From Verrucomicrobiaceae bacterium E54 (lineage in GTDB: Bacteria > Verrucomicrobiota > Verrucomicrobiia > Verrucomicrobiales > Akkermansiaceae), in the NCBI GenBank assembly GCA_022548915.1, contig JAKZES010000059.1, positions 1 through 33,831 on the forward strand: 33,831 bases of DNA, read 5' to 3'. Under the pieces are notes generated by a model. It worked only from the letters and a program-made list of their open reading frames with translations. It was not told the DNA's origin and searched no databases. A program made the translations under genes and the position numbers. Positions 16,317-25,007 of the stretch are shown in pieces; positions within the stretch are counted from its first letter, which is position 1; every line of letters starts with the position of its first letter.

Positions 16317-16768
16317 TCCATCTGCTCGACACCGACATTTTCATCATGCTGCTGCGCGGCACGGCCCTGGCCCAGCCCCGCAATGCGCGGGAGACGCGGG
16401 TGGTCAAATCGGCCGGGCGGATCCGTGAATCGTGCCGAAAAGCGCTGGACGGAGGCTTCCGCGTGGGACTCTCCGCAATCACCTTGGCCGAGTTGGAGTA
16501 TGGTCTGCATGCCGGAGGCTGCTACAAGGAAAGCCGCCCCGACCTGGAAAGGACCTTGGTCCCTTTCGAGCAGTTCGCCTTCGATCCCATCCAGTGCGTG
16601 CAGCACTACGGCAGCATCCGCGCAGCCGTGGAAAAGGCCGGCAAGACCATCGGCCCCCTGGAAATGCTTATCGCCGCCAATGCCCTCGCGTTGGACGCCA
16701 TGCTGATCACCCACAATACCCGCGAGTTTCGCCGCGTACCGGGGCTTGCCGTTGAAGACTGGGCATGA
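16313..16768 (+). CDS. vapC: VapC-type PIN-domain ribonuclease toxin
   Basis: A 151-residue PIN-domain protein beginning IHLLDTDIFI with catalytic Asp6. The second acidic residue is Glu60 in SAITLAELEYG. The third position, usually Asp in a GPxDxxIA motif, is Glu117 in IGPLEMLIAANAL. The tail THNTREFRRVPGLAVEDW is typical. VapC toxins cut tRNA or rRNA when freed from VapB. The protein is slightly longer than the common 130-135 residues because of a basic stretch at about 18-46. The Asp-to-Glu change keeps the charge but may alter Mg2+ binding. The 4-nt overlap with vapB is typical of toxin-antitoxin operons. Confidence 0.88.
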   Translation: MIHLLDTDIFIMLLRGTALAQPRNARETRVVKSAGRIRESCRKALDGGFRVGLSAITLAELEYGLHAGGCYKESRPDLERTLVPFEQFAFDPIQCVQHYGSIRAAVEKAGKTIGPLEMLIAANALALDAMLITHNTREFRRVPGLAVEDWA

Positions 16769-16825
16769 AGTCGGGATTCACCGTGAGACGCCGCTGATTG
16801 CCGGTCGTGAAGATCCCCACCCAAG

Positions 16826-17305
16826 TCAGCCTCTTGAGCCGGCTTGGGACGCTGGCCAGGTCGGCCGGAGAGCTTCATCCGACTGCCCATCGAATTCCTC
16901 AAGCGCGTAGGCGGAAACGAAGGCATCAAGGCTTTCCGGCTGCTCGGTGCTGTGGAGCAGCATCATCCCGACGCAGAAATGATAGGTGGAGTAATACCAC
17001 CTGCCGTTCGATCCCCGGCCGATAAACAAATCGTAAACCTTGGGATCGGCCTTGTGGCACTGGGCACGGTAGGCGATCCACGACCCGTCCGAAAACCGGA
17101 TGATCTCCTCATTCCACCACGACCCATCCTCATCCCGTGAGCCCTGAGCTGAACTTGCAAGCTGGTCTGCGATCTCCTCAATCATCCGAGCCTTCGCCGC
17201 CCGCCGCTCGGGCGTGTGATACTGGTCCGGATTGAGCAGCAGAATCAAACCCACAGCACCGGCAATGACACACCCGAACACCACCACTCTTCGCAGCGCC
17301 TTCAT
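16826..17305 (-). CDS. uncharacterised membrane-anchored protein
   Basis: A 159-residue protein I cannot assign to a named family. An N-terminal hydrophobic segment at residues 6-25 follows a Lys/Arg start and acts as an anchor or signal. A charged helix (ERRAAKARMIEEIADQLA) follows, then a compact domain rich in Trp, Tyr and two Cys (GSWWNEEIIRFSDGSW, GRWYYSTYHFCVGMM). The start overlaps the stop of the upstream membrane protein by 4 nt, so the two are coupled and may work together. The ordered aromatic segments suggest a real folded domain on the outer face of the membrane. Confidence 0.7.
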   Translation of the reverse strand: MKALRRVVVFGCVIAGAVGLILLLNPDQYHTPERRAAKARMIEEIADQLASSAQGSRDEDGSWWNEEIIRFSDGSWIAYRAQCHKADPKVYDLFIGRGSNGRWYYSTYHFCVGMMLLHSTEQPESLDAFVSAYALEEFDGQSDEALRPTWPASQAGSRG

Positions 17306-17691
17306 TCGACTGCTCCTCCCTCCAATCCGGTTCTTCCGGGCACGAATGCGGCAACCACGCCCATCAGCGAACCGAATGCCACGATGGCCGCGAACCAGAC
17401 ATCGGACATCGCCAGATACGCGAGATCGCCCGCAGCCTGGGCAGGGTCGAATGCATCATTCATTCCCCGAGCCCACTCGATCTGAAAGACCCCGATGGCA
17501 CGCAGCCCGAACGCGATGGCCGCAACCGCCAAAAGCGCGAAGAGATGACCCAGCAGCGCTTGGGGGAAACGCGCCTTCCCGGATCGCTTGCTCCAGATCG
17601 CCAAGACAGACGTGAGCGAAACCCCCAGTGCGCAGCCTGCAGCGATCAACGGAGTCCACCCGGCATCAGGCGTGGAAGCGAGAAAGACCAT
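17302..17691 (-). CDS. uncharacterised small membrane protein
   Basis: A 129-residue protein with three predicted membrane helices: about 13-33 (LIAAGCALGVSLTSVLAIW), 45-66 (LLGHLFALLAVAAIAFGLRAI) and 98-117 (WFAAIVAFGSLMGVVAAFV). A soluble loop between the second and third contains MNDAFDPAQAAGDLAY. I do not recognise a family. It overlaps the next gene by 4 nt on the same strand, and the two probably form an operon of unknown function. Confidence 0.68.
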   Translation of the reverse strand: MVFLASTPDAGWTPLIAAGCALGVSLTSVLAIWSKRSGKARFPQALLGHLFALLAVAAIAFGLRAIGVFQIEWARGMNDAFDPAQAAGDLAYLAMSDVWFAAIVAFGSLMGVVAAFVPGRTGLEGGAVE

Positions 17692-17760
17692 CGGCTCTCA
17701 CTTCATGCGACCGGCACGCTCGTGTCGAGCCAGCACATCTCCTCGCCAGAACCACCGCGC

Positions 17761-18414
17761 TCAGGCCCGTGGAAACGAGGTGCCTGAACCCGTCTCCCCC
17801 CACAACCTTGCCTCACCGGGCCAGCCAAGTTCCTGAAGTCGATCCTTCACCTCGTCCGGCCCCGGAATGATCAACTCCTCCCGCTCGATCTGACGCTCAT
17901 CGCGGGGAAAGCCGTCCGCCGGCAGAATCTGCTCGGAGAGATGCAGGCAGGCCCAGGCCCGCCAGGCGCGCACTTCGCGGCGCTCTCCCCTCACCCGGCT
18001 GGCCAGATGCTGGAAATGCCGCACCGGATTCCCCAGGAACCGCCCCTCGGCCCGTCGCTCAAGCATCCACGCCAAGGCCCGGTAGGGCGACGGCCACTGC
18101 CGAAGGATCGCCTCATCGCCCGTCAGGTCCGCCCCCCAGGCCCGGTCGAGCTGGAGAATCGCCTGCGCCGGCAAGCCCCGCCGCCACAAACACTGCCCAT
18201 AGCTCAGGGTGGCTTCGTAGAACCGCTCATCCCGGCATTCGCCGAGCACTCGCACATCCCGAAAACTCATGCCCACCACCGCCGCCGGCAGATGCGGGCA
18301 CGCGTCCTGCTCCCAGGCATGTTCGGGGTCAGCGGTCGGCATGCCCACAGCCCACCAGCACGGAGGCCGGAACTGAAAGAGAAATCGGGGCACCCGGGTA
18401 TTTACCCGATCCAT
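17761..18414 (-). CDS. uncharacterised conserved-looking cytoplasmic protein
   Basis: A 217-residue protein starting at ATG 18414, where GGAA lies just upstream. A longer reading from 18462 would overlap the divergent gene start and begins with unlikely residues. It contains RVPRFLFQFRPPCWWAVGMP, then HLPAAVVGMSFRDVRVLGE and a helix-rich middle (YGQCLWRRGLPAQAILQLDR) that resembles a TPR-like hairpin. The Trp/Pro-rich opening and the density of ordered motifs suggest a genuine conserved gene, but I cannot name a function. Only 29 bp separate it from the divergent DUF1553 gene. Confidence 0.68.
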   Translation of the reverse strand: MDRVNTRVPRFLFQFRPPCWWAVGMPTADPEHAWEQDACPHLPAAVVGMSFRDVRVLGECRDERFYEATLSYGQCLWRRGLPAQAILQLDRAWGADLTGDEAILRQWPSPYRALAWMLERRAEGRFLGNPVRHFQHLASRVRGERREVRAWRAWACLHLSEQILPADGFPRDERQIEREELIIPGPDEVKDRLQELGWPGEARLWGETGSGTSFPRA

Positions 18415-18443
18415 TTCCAGTGCATAGTCCACCGATCCCCATA

Positions 18444-21400
18444 ATGAAGTTATTGAAGTCATTCCTCACCCTCACCGCATTGGGTGTGATCGCCCTGAAT
18501 CTCATGCAGTGCCGGGAAAAGCCGATCGCCACCTTTGAGGGACCGGCAACGGACGAAGCGACAGCGGGGGCACCCTCCACAGCCCCCGACCTGCCGAAGG
18601 AGATCACCTTCAATGAGCACATTCAGCCCATCCTCTCGGAATACTGCTACCACTGCCACGGTCCTGATGCCGGAACGCGGATGCCCGAGAGCGAGCCGCT
18701 GCGTCTCGACCTCGCCGAGGACGCGCTGAAGCCGCGCGAAGGCGGCAAGCCGGTGATCATCCCCGGCGACCCGGAAGCCTCGCTGCTGGTGAAGCTCCTT
18801 CACAGCGACGACCCGGAAACGATCATGCCGCCGCCCGAGTCCCACAAGGAACTCGACGCGCGTCAGATCGCCCTGCTCGAGCGCTGGATCGCTGATGGCG
18901 CCGAGTACCAGGACCACTGGTCCTTCCTCGCCGTGGAAAACCCCGAGGTCCCCGACGGCGAGTGGGGCCGCTCCCCGATCGACAAGTTCATCGGATCGCG
19001 CATGCAGGAGGCCGGCCTCGCACCGAATCCCGAACAGGCTCCGGCCCGCTTCCACCGCCGCCTTCACTTTGACCTTACCGGACTGCCGCCGGCACCCGAA
19101 ACGACCGCCCGTTTCCTCAAGAACTATCAGGAAAAGGGCGACGAGGCGCTTTCGGCCGAAATCGACCGCCTGCTCGACACCACCGCCGCGGCCGAACACC
19201 TCGCCCGCCACTGGCTCGACAACGCGCGCTATGCCGACACGCACGGCATCCACATCGACAACTACCGCGCGATCTGGCCCTACCGCGACTGGGTGATCCG
19301 CGCCTTCAAGCAGAACATGCCGTGGGACCAGTTCACGATCGAGCAGATCGCCGGCGACATGCTGCCGGATGCCACGCTCGACCAGATCGTGGCGACCGGT
19401 TTCCACCGCTGCCTCCCGACCACCGGTGAAGGCGGGGCCATCGCCGAGGAGTACGAGGCGATCTACGCCCAGGACCGGACCGACACCACCTCGGCGGTCT
19501 GGCTCGGCCTCACGGTCGGCTGCGCCTCCTGCCACGACCACAAGTTCGATCCGATCTCGATGAAGGACACCTACGCCTTCAACGCGTTTTTCCGGAACAC
19601 GACGATGGGAGCGATGGACCGCAACGACGCGAACCATCCGCCCAACATCTTCGTGCCGCTGCCCGAGGATCGCGCACGCTACGCCGAGCTCAACGACGAG
19701 ATCTCGAAACTCGACACCGCCCTGGCCAGCCGCAGCAAGGCTGCCAAACCGTTGTTCGAGGAATGGGTCACCTCGCCCGCGATGGAGGACCCGAGGGACA
19801 TCGATTCCACCCTCGCCTTATACCTTCCGCTCAATGACGCGGAAGGCCCGATCAAGGGATACTCGGAGGGTAAAACCTACGAGTGGCCCGTAGAGGTCGA
19901 GCGCATCGACGGCCCGCTGGGAAAGGCGCCCGTGGTTTCCCGGCAACCCATCGAGTTGGGTGACCATGCCTCCTTCGCCCGCGGTGACCAGGTGACCTTC
20001 GGCGGGTATATCTACCTCGAGGGAAATCCGAACGGCGCCGTCATTTCACGGATGGGCCCGGGGCCGGACTTCCGGGGCTGGGATCTGTTCCTCGAGGGCG
20101 ACAAGCCCGCCGTCCACATCATCGACGAGTGGCCGCACGCCGCGAACAAGATGCGGCGTGGCCGCGGCATCGGCACCAAGAGCTGGCAGCACGTCATGGT
20201 CACCTTCGACGGACGCCAGGCCGGCCACCAGGCCCTCGCTCTTTACGTGAACGGCGACCGGGCCCGCATGGGCTCCGATCCCAACACGGTGGGCGGCAAC
20301 ATCGTCAGCGATGCCCCGCTGATCCTGGGCTCCCGCTCCGGCGGCGACTCGAAGCTCACCGGCGGCAAGGTCGCGCTGCAGGACTTCCGGCTTTATCGAC
20401 GCCTGCTGACGCCGGATGAAATCAAGCGGCTCTCCGGCCTCGGCCAGATCGCGGGCATCATCGGCACGCCGCGGGACCAGTGGAACGACGATCAGTCGAA
20501 CAAGGTCTTCGAGTATTTCCTCAACTACGTCGACCAACCCTCGATCGACCTCCGTGCCAAGAAAGCGCCGCTCGACAAGGAACTCGCGGACATCAGGCAC
20601 CGCGGCTCGATCTCCCTCGTCATGGAGGAGAAAAAGGGTTCCGAACCGTTCGCTCACATCCTCAACCGCGGGGTTTACTCCGACAAGGGGGAGAAGGTGG
20701 CCGCCGACACGCCGGCATCCCTGCCGCCGATGGCCGGGGACCTGCCGAAGAATCGTCTGGGCCTTGCCAAGTGGCTGGTATCGAGGGACAACCCGCTGAC
20801 CGCCCGCGTCACGATGAACCGCCTGTGGGCCCAGCTTTTCGGCAGGGGCATCGTCGAAACGGTCGGCGACTTCGGCATCATGGGCGCACGCCCGACTCAT
20901 CCGAAGCTGCTCGACTGGCTTGCCTACGAGTTCATGGATTCCGGCTGGGACTACCGCCACATGATCAAGCAGATCGCCATGTCGGATACCTACCGTCAGT
21001 CCGCGGTCGTCAGCTCCGAAAAACTCGAGGCCGACCCGTCGAACGAGTGGCTCTCGCGGGGTCCCCGCTACCGCCTCGATGCCGAGCAGCTCCGCGACCT
21101 CGCCCTGGCGGCCTCCGACCTGCTGTCACCGAAGGTCGGCGGCCCACCGGTGAAGCCCTACCAACCGGAAGGCATCTGGAGTGCCGTCGCCATGCCCCAG
21201 TCGAACACCCGCAACTACCAGCAGGACAGCGGCGAGTCACTCTACCGGCGCTCGATCTACACCTTCTGGAAACGCACCGCGCCGCATCCGGCGATGGAGA
21301 TCCTGAATGCCCCGACCCGCGAGGTGACCTGCGTGGCCCGCGAGATGACCAACACGCCGCTGCAGGCATTCGTCACCCTGAACGATCCCCAGTTCGTCGA

Positions 21401-21692
21401 AGCCGCCCGCAACCTCGCCCAGCGGGCCCTCGCCCATGGAGACTTCGATGACCGCCTCGACTTCATCAGTCAGCGGCTGATCTCGCGTCTACTGGACGAC
21501 GACGAACGGCGCATGGCCCGCCAGACCCTCGAGGCGGCCTTTGCCGAGTATTTGGAGAAGCCGGATGCCGCGGAACAGTTGCTCGGCGTCGGCGAATCGA
21601 AACCCGAGCCCGGCACTCCCGCTCCGGAACTGGCCGCGTGGACGATTGTCGCCAGCCAGATCCTCAACCTCGACGAGACTCTCACGAAGTAA
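18444..21692 (+). CDS. DUF1549/DUF1553 planctomycete-type cytochrome c protein with inserted LamG domain
   Basis: A 1082-residue exported protein. I chose the ATG at 18444; a start at 18420 would overlap the divergent gene. The signal region ends LNLMQC; Gln before the cysteine makes lipidation uncertain. Residues 50-155 are a PSC1-type cytochrome domain with CYHCH at 68-72. DUF1549 follows from about 173 (SPIDKFIGSRMQ). Residues about 452-665 hold a LamG-like beta-sandwich (QVTFGGYIYLEG through LQDFRLYRRLLTPDE). DUF1553 fills the C-terminus (NRLGLAKWLVSRDNPLTARV). Such proteins pair with DUF1501 proteins, as here 19 nt downstream, and are thought to act on extracellular glycans. The biochemical role of the family remains unproven. 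Confidence 0.93.
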   Translation: MKLLKSFLTLTALGVIALNLMQCREKPIATFEGPATDEATAGAPSTAPDLPKEITFNEHIQPILSEYCYHCHGPDAGTRMPESEPLRLDLAEDALKPREGGKPVIIPGDPEASLLVKLLHSDDPETIMPPPESHKELDARQIALLERWIADGAEYQDHWSFLAVENPEVPDGEWGRSPIDKFIGSRMQEAGLAPNPEQAPARFHRRLHFDLTGLPPAPETTARFLKNYQEKGDEALSAEIDRLLDTTAAAEHLARHWLDNARYADTHGIHIDNYRAIWPYRDWVIRAFKQNMPWDQFTIEQIAGDMLPDATLDQIVATGFHRCLPTTGEGGAIAEEYEAIYAQDRTDTTSAVWLGLTVGCASCHDHKFDPISMKDTYAFNAFFRNTTMGAMDRNDANHPPNIFVPLPEDRARYAELNDEISKLDTALASRSKAAKPLFEEWVTSPAMEDPRDIDSTLALYLPLNDAEGPIKGYSEGKTYEWPVEVERIDGPLGKAPVVSRQPIELGDHASFARGDQVTFGGYIYLEGNPNGAVISRMGPGPDFRGWDLFLEGDKPAVHIIDEWPHAANKMRRGRGIGTKSWQHVMVTFDGRQAGHQALALYVNGDRARMGSDPNTVGGNIVSDAPLILGSRSGGDSKLTGGKVALQDFRLYRRLLTPDEIKRLSGLGQIAGIIGTPRDQWNDDQSNKVFEYFLNYVDQPSIDLRAKKAPLDKELADIRHRGSISLVMEEKKGSEPFAHILNRGVYSDKGEKVAADTPASLPPMAGDLPKNRLGLAKWLVSRDNPLTARVTMNRLWAQLFGRGIVETVGDFGIMGARPTHPKLLDWLAYEFMDSGWDYRHMIKQIAMSDTYRQSAVVSSEKLEADPSNEWLSRGPRYRLDAEQLRDLALAASDLLSPKVGGPPVKPYQPEGIWSAVAMPQSNTRNYQQDSGESLYRRSIYTFWKRTAPHPAMEILNAPTREVTCVAREMTNTPLQAFVTLNDPQFVEAARNLAQRALAHGDFDDRLDFISQRLISRLLDDDERRMARQTLEAAFAEYLEKPDAAEQLLGVGESKPEPGTPAPELAAWTIVASQILNLDETLTK

Positions 21693-21711
21693 TCCCTAAC
21701 TCCGCGTCACG

Positions 21712-23178
21712 ATGAATTCAGTTTTCGATTACAACTCGGCGATCAACCGCCGTCAGTTTTTCCGCAAGAACGGAACCGGCCTCGGTGTCGCCGCGCTTTC
21801 GTCCCTCATGGCGCGCACGGGCATCGGCCACGCGGCCGAGACGCCCGCGCCGGATCTCGCCCATTTGCAGCACTTCGCGCCGAAGGCGAAGCGGGCGATC
21901 TACATCTCGCTGATCGGGGCACCGTCGCAGATCGACCTTTTCGACTACAAGCCGGAGCTGCAGAAACGCTTCAAGGAAGACCTCAAGAAATATCTCGCCG
22001 AGCAGGGCCAGCGCCTCACCGGAATGACCTCGGGCCAGGCCGCCTTCCCGCTGGCGCCGTCGATCTTCAAGTTCGCGCAGCACGGCCAGTCCGGTGCCTG
22101 GATTTCCGAGCTGCTGCCCTACACGGCGAAGATGGCCGACGACATCTGCATCATCAAATCGATGCACACCGAGGCGATCAACCACGAGCCGGCCAACCAG
22201 CTCGTCTACACCGGCTCCATGCAGGCCGGAAAGGCGTCGATGGGATCCTGGTTGTCCTACGGACTCGGCAGCATGAACGAGGACCTTCCGACCTTCGTCG
22301 TGCTTCACGCCACCCACAGTTCGCCCTACGCCAACGTGCAGGCGATCTCGGCCCGGCTTTGGGGTGCCGGATTCCTCCCCGGCAAGCACGCCGGCGTCGC
22401 CTTCCGCTCGAAGGGTGACCCGGTGCTTTACCTCAAGGACAGCCCGGGCATCTCGCGGGACCTCCGGCGCTCGATGCTGGACGGGCTCAATGCGATGAAC
22501 CAGAAGTCCTACGAGGTTGTCGGCGACCCATCGATCCAGACCCGCATCCAGCAGTATGAAATGGCCTTCCGGATGCAGGCCAGCGTGCCGGAACTGGCCG
22601 ACATGTCGGGCGAGCCGGAGCATGTCCACGAACTCTACGGTGAGGACAGCAAGGTCCGCGGCACCTTCGCCAATTCGGCCATGATGGCCCGCCGCCTGCT
22701 CGAGCGCGGCACCCGCTTCGTGCAGATCTTTCATCGCGGGTGGGACCAGCACGGCAACCTGCCGCGCGACCTCACCTCGCAGTGCAAGGACGTCGACCAG
22801 GGGTGCTACGGCCTCATCCAGGATCTCAAGCAGCGCGGCATGCTGGAAGACACCCTGGTCATCTGGGGCGGCGAGTTCGGACGCACCGTTTACTCGCAGG
22901 GTCAGCTCACCGAGACCAACTACGGTCGCGACCACCACCCGCGCTGCTTCTCGATCTGGATGGCCGGCGGCGGCGTGAAGGGCGGGCAGGTTTACGGCGA
23001 GACCGACGACATGAGCTACAACATCACGCAGAATCCGGTGCACATCCGCGACCTGCACGCAACGCTCCTGCACCAGCTCGGCCTCGACCACACCCGTCTG
23101 ACCTACAAGCACCAGGGCCTCGACCAGCGCCTGACCGGCGTCGAGCCGGCCAAGGTCGTCAAGGACGTGCTCGCCTGA
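21712..23178 (+). CDS. DUF1501 protein with Tat signal
   Basis: A 488-residue protein with a twin-arginine motif at Arg13-Arg14 ([10 protein letters not shown]), followed by a weakly hydrophobic stretch. It would therefore be exported already folded. The rest matches DUF1501, a sulfatase/alkaline-phosphatase-fold family: [21 protein letters not shown] near the start, [20 protein letters not shown], and [21 protein letters not shown] near the end. DUF1501 genes nearly always accompany DUF1549/DUF1553 genes in Planctomycetota and Verrucomicrobiota, as here with 19 nt between them. Substrate is unknown; modified sugars are the leading guess. Confidence 0.93.
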   Translation: MNSVFDYNSAINRRQFFRKNGTGLGVAALSSLMARTGIGHAAETPAPDLAHLQHFAPKAKRAIYISLIGAPSQIDLFDYKPELQKRFKEDLKKYLAEQGQRLTGMTSGQAAFPLAPSIFKFAQHGQSGAWISELLPYTAKMADDICIIKSMHTEAINHEPANQLVYTGSMQAGKASMGSWLSYGLGSMNEDLPTFVVLHATHSSPYANVQAISARLWGAGFLPGKHAGVAFRSKGDPVLYLKDSPGISRDLRRSMLDGLNAMNQKSYEVVGDPSIQTRIQQYEMAFRMQASVPELADMSGEPEHVHELYGEDSKVRGTFANSAMMARRLLERGTRFVQIFHRGWDQHGNLPRDLTSQCKDVDQGCYGLIQDLKQRGMLEDTLVIWGGEFGRTVYSQGQLTETNYGRDHHPRCFSIWMAGGGVKGGQVYGETDDMSYNITQNPVHIRDLHATLLHQLGLDHTRLTYKHQGLDQRLTGVEPAKVVKDVLA

Positions 23179-23186
23179 TCCCGTGG

Positions 23187-23289
23187 CGCAAAGCTTTGCT
23201 TTGCGAGCCGATGGTCGAAGCTCCGCTTCGACCTCTGCCGACCGGGTCCAACGCTGGTCCTCAGATCACTCGGCGGGACAGCGTCCCAC
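23187..23289. repeat. array of four short hairpins downstream of the DUF1501 gene
   Basis: Two perfect 8-bp-stem, 3-nt-loop hairpins, CGCAAAGCTTTGCTTTGCG at 23187-23205 and GTCGAAGCTCCGCTTCGAC at 23214-23232. They are followed by weaker ones at 23245-23260 (6-bp stem with one mismatch) and 23273-23289 (GGGAC/GTCCC with AGC loop). Centres are at about 23196, 23223, 23252 and 23281. The sequences differ but the spacing is steady. The array fills most of the gap between convergent genes. Confidence 0.75.
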
Positions 23290-23304
23290 GCTTCTTTCGC
23301 AGGA

Positions 23305-23790
23305 TCAGGGCACGATGAAATACTTTCGGTCGCCCAGCGGGAACCTCGGGTCCGCCACCAGACTGCCGCTCGGAATGCCTTCCACCTTGATCTTGCGATC
23401 ATTGTAGGGGCTGAGCACGTAGCCATCACGATCCGCCTTGCGGGCGGTGGGGAAGTCCCCGCTCAGATCGAGCGTGGAAGGGTCGACCTCGTCATTGGGC
23501 GGCGGTTTCGGGGCAGGCGCCGGTTCGGGCTTCGGCTCGGGCTTGGGTGCCTCGACAACCACCGGTTCCGGCTCGGGTTCAGGCTCCGGCTTGGCCGGTC
23601 GCGGCTCTTCCGAGCCCAACCTCGAGATGATGTCGTAGGCGCTTTCCTGCGAACCGGATGTCGCCCGGCCGGCACCCGGATCTTCCTTCAGCCATTCGGC
23701 CGTGGCACGGCCCGCGGAGCAGGCGGCAAGCCCGGCACTTCCGAGAATCAGCAAACCACTGAACAGGCATCGTTTGGAAAGCGAGATCAT
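23305..23790 (-). CDS. proline/glutamate-rich lipoprotein
   Basis: A 161-residue lipoprotein with a signal peptide ending LAAC (Cys24). Residues about 63-98 are a low-complexity spacer of alternating Pro, Glu and Lys (PEPEPEPEP, KPEPKPEPAPAPKPP), likely extended and able to cross the periplasm or peptidoglycan. The C-terminal 50 residues (DGYVLSPYNDRKIKVEGIPSG, then PRFPLGDRKYFIVP) look like a small conserved domain. The reverse frame stays open far upstream, but that part lies over the DUF3500 gene. ATG 23790 begins the only segment with a signal peptide. Function unknown; a cell-envelope structural or anchoring role is inferred. Confidence 0.78.
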   Translation of the reverse strand: MISLSKRCLFSGLLILGSAGLAACSAGRATAEWLKEDPGAGRATSGSQESAYDIISRLGSEEPRPAKPEPEPEPEPVVVEAPKPEPKPEPAPAPKPPPNDEVDPSTLDLSGDFPTARKADRDGYVLSPYNDRKIKVEGIPSGSLVADPRFPLGDRKYFIVP

Positions 23791-23916
23791 CCTGTGGGGA
23801 TCGAGTCTCCGCAGCCCCGCCAGATCAAGCACAAATCGCCTCTGGAATCCCCGGACTCCGGATGCCAGTCTTCCGGCATGCTTCGTCAGACCATGGTTTT
23901 CATCACCCCAACCAAG

Positions 23917-24924
23917 ATGAAACTCCCCGCCCTCGCCATGGCCCTGCTCGCGCCGCTTCTCATCGCCGAGGAAAAGCCAGCCCACACTGAACTGGCCGCC
24001 GCGGCCGATGCCTTCCTCGAGAGTCTCGACGAAGCCAGTGCCGCGCGCGCGACTTTTGCCTTCGACGATGCCGAGCGCACCAACTGGCACTACACCCCGA
24101 GGGACCGCAAGGGGCTCCCGCTCAAGGCGATGACCGAGGGCCAGAAGAACGCCGCCGTCGCACTGGTGAACACCATTCTCTCGGAAAAGGGCGCGATGAA
24201 GGCGGCCCAGGTCATCACGGCGGAAGCCCTGCTCGGCGCCATGGAGAAGCGCCCCGAATTCCGCGACCCCGAGAGATACTTCGTCGCGATCTTCGGCACT
24301 CCCGGTGCCCCGAAAGGATGGGGCATGCGCTTCGAAGGCCACCATGTCTCGATCAACGTCACCGTCCTCGGCGAGGATGTGTCCGTAACGCCCTCCTTTC
24401 TCGGCTCGAACCCCGCGGAGATTCGTGAGGGCGAACACAAGGGCCTGCGACCGCTCGCGGCGGAGGAGGATCTCGGACGCGCGCTCGCCGCCGCCTTGCT
24501 CGAGTCGGGAAAAAAGGAGGTGCTTTTCAGCGACAAGGCGATCGACGAGATCCTGACCCGCGAGGAACCCACGGTGAAGCCACTCGAAGCGGTCGGCATC
24601 GCCGCCGGGGACATGAGCGAGGCGCAGCGCGGCGCGCTGATGGAACTCATCAGCGAATACACCGGACGCTACCGTGCCGATGTCGCCGAGGCCGACATGA
24701 AGAAAATCCGCGAGGCCGGGATCGAGGCCGTCCACTTCGGTTGGGCCGGATCGCTCGAACGCGGCGAGGCCTTCTACTACCGCATCCAGAGTCCCACCTT
24801 CCTGATGGAGTGCGCCAACACCCAGAACGACGCGAACCACATCCACGCGGTTTGGCGCGATTTCAACGGCGACTTCGGCCGCGACCTGCTGCGCGAGCAC
24901 TTCGAAGGTCACGATCACCGGTGA
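23917..24924 (+). CDS. DUF3500 family secreted protein
   Basis: A 335-residue protein with a short signal peptide (residues 1-14, LLIAEE following). It shows DUF3500 hallmarks: FDDAERTNWHYTPRDRKGLP near the start, GWGMRFEGHHVSINVTV in the middle, and the closing block YYRIQSPTFLMECANTQNDA followed by HIHAVWRDFNGDFG. The conserved histidines and acids in that block suggest metal binding, but no biochemical role is established. I chose ATG 23917 because it starts the signal peptide; earlier in-frame starts at 23794 and 23878 add a non-signal leader. It diverges from the lipoprotein gene. Confidence 0.9.
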   Translation: MKLPALAMALLAPLLIAEEKPAHTELAAAADAFLESLDEASAARATFAFDDAERTNWHYTPRDRKGLPLKAMTEGQKNAAVALVNTILSEKGAMKAAQVITAEALLGAMEKRPEFRDPERYFVAIFGTPGAPKGWGMRFEGHHVSINVTVLGEDVSVTPSFLGSNPAEIREGEHKGLRPLAAEEDLGRALAAALLESGKKEVLFSDKAIDEILTREEPTVKPLEAVGIAAGDMSEAQRGALMELISEYTGRYRADVAEADMKKIREAGIEAVHFGWAGSLERGEAFYYRIQSPTFLMECANTQNDANHIHAVWRDFNGDFGRDLLREHFEGHDHR

Positions 24925-25007
24925 ATCCGCGAGTTGCCGGAATCCGGAGTCAACCGCGGCGAGACGAATGAAAGGCGCCACCCGGTGGCAAGTCGCTCCG
25001 TTCAGCC

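Noticed and set aside
21718..23112. Reverse-strand open frame opposite the DUF1501 gene
   Set aside because: Shadow of a well-supported gene, with no recognisable motif.
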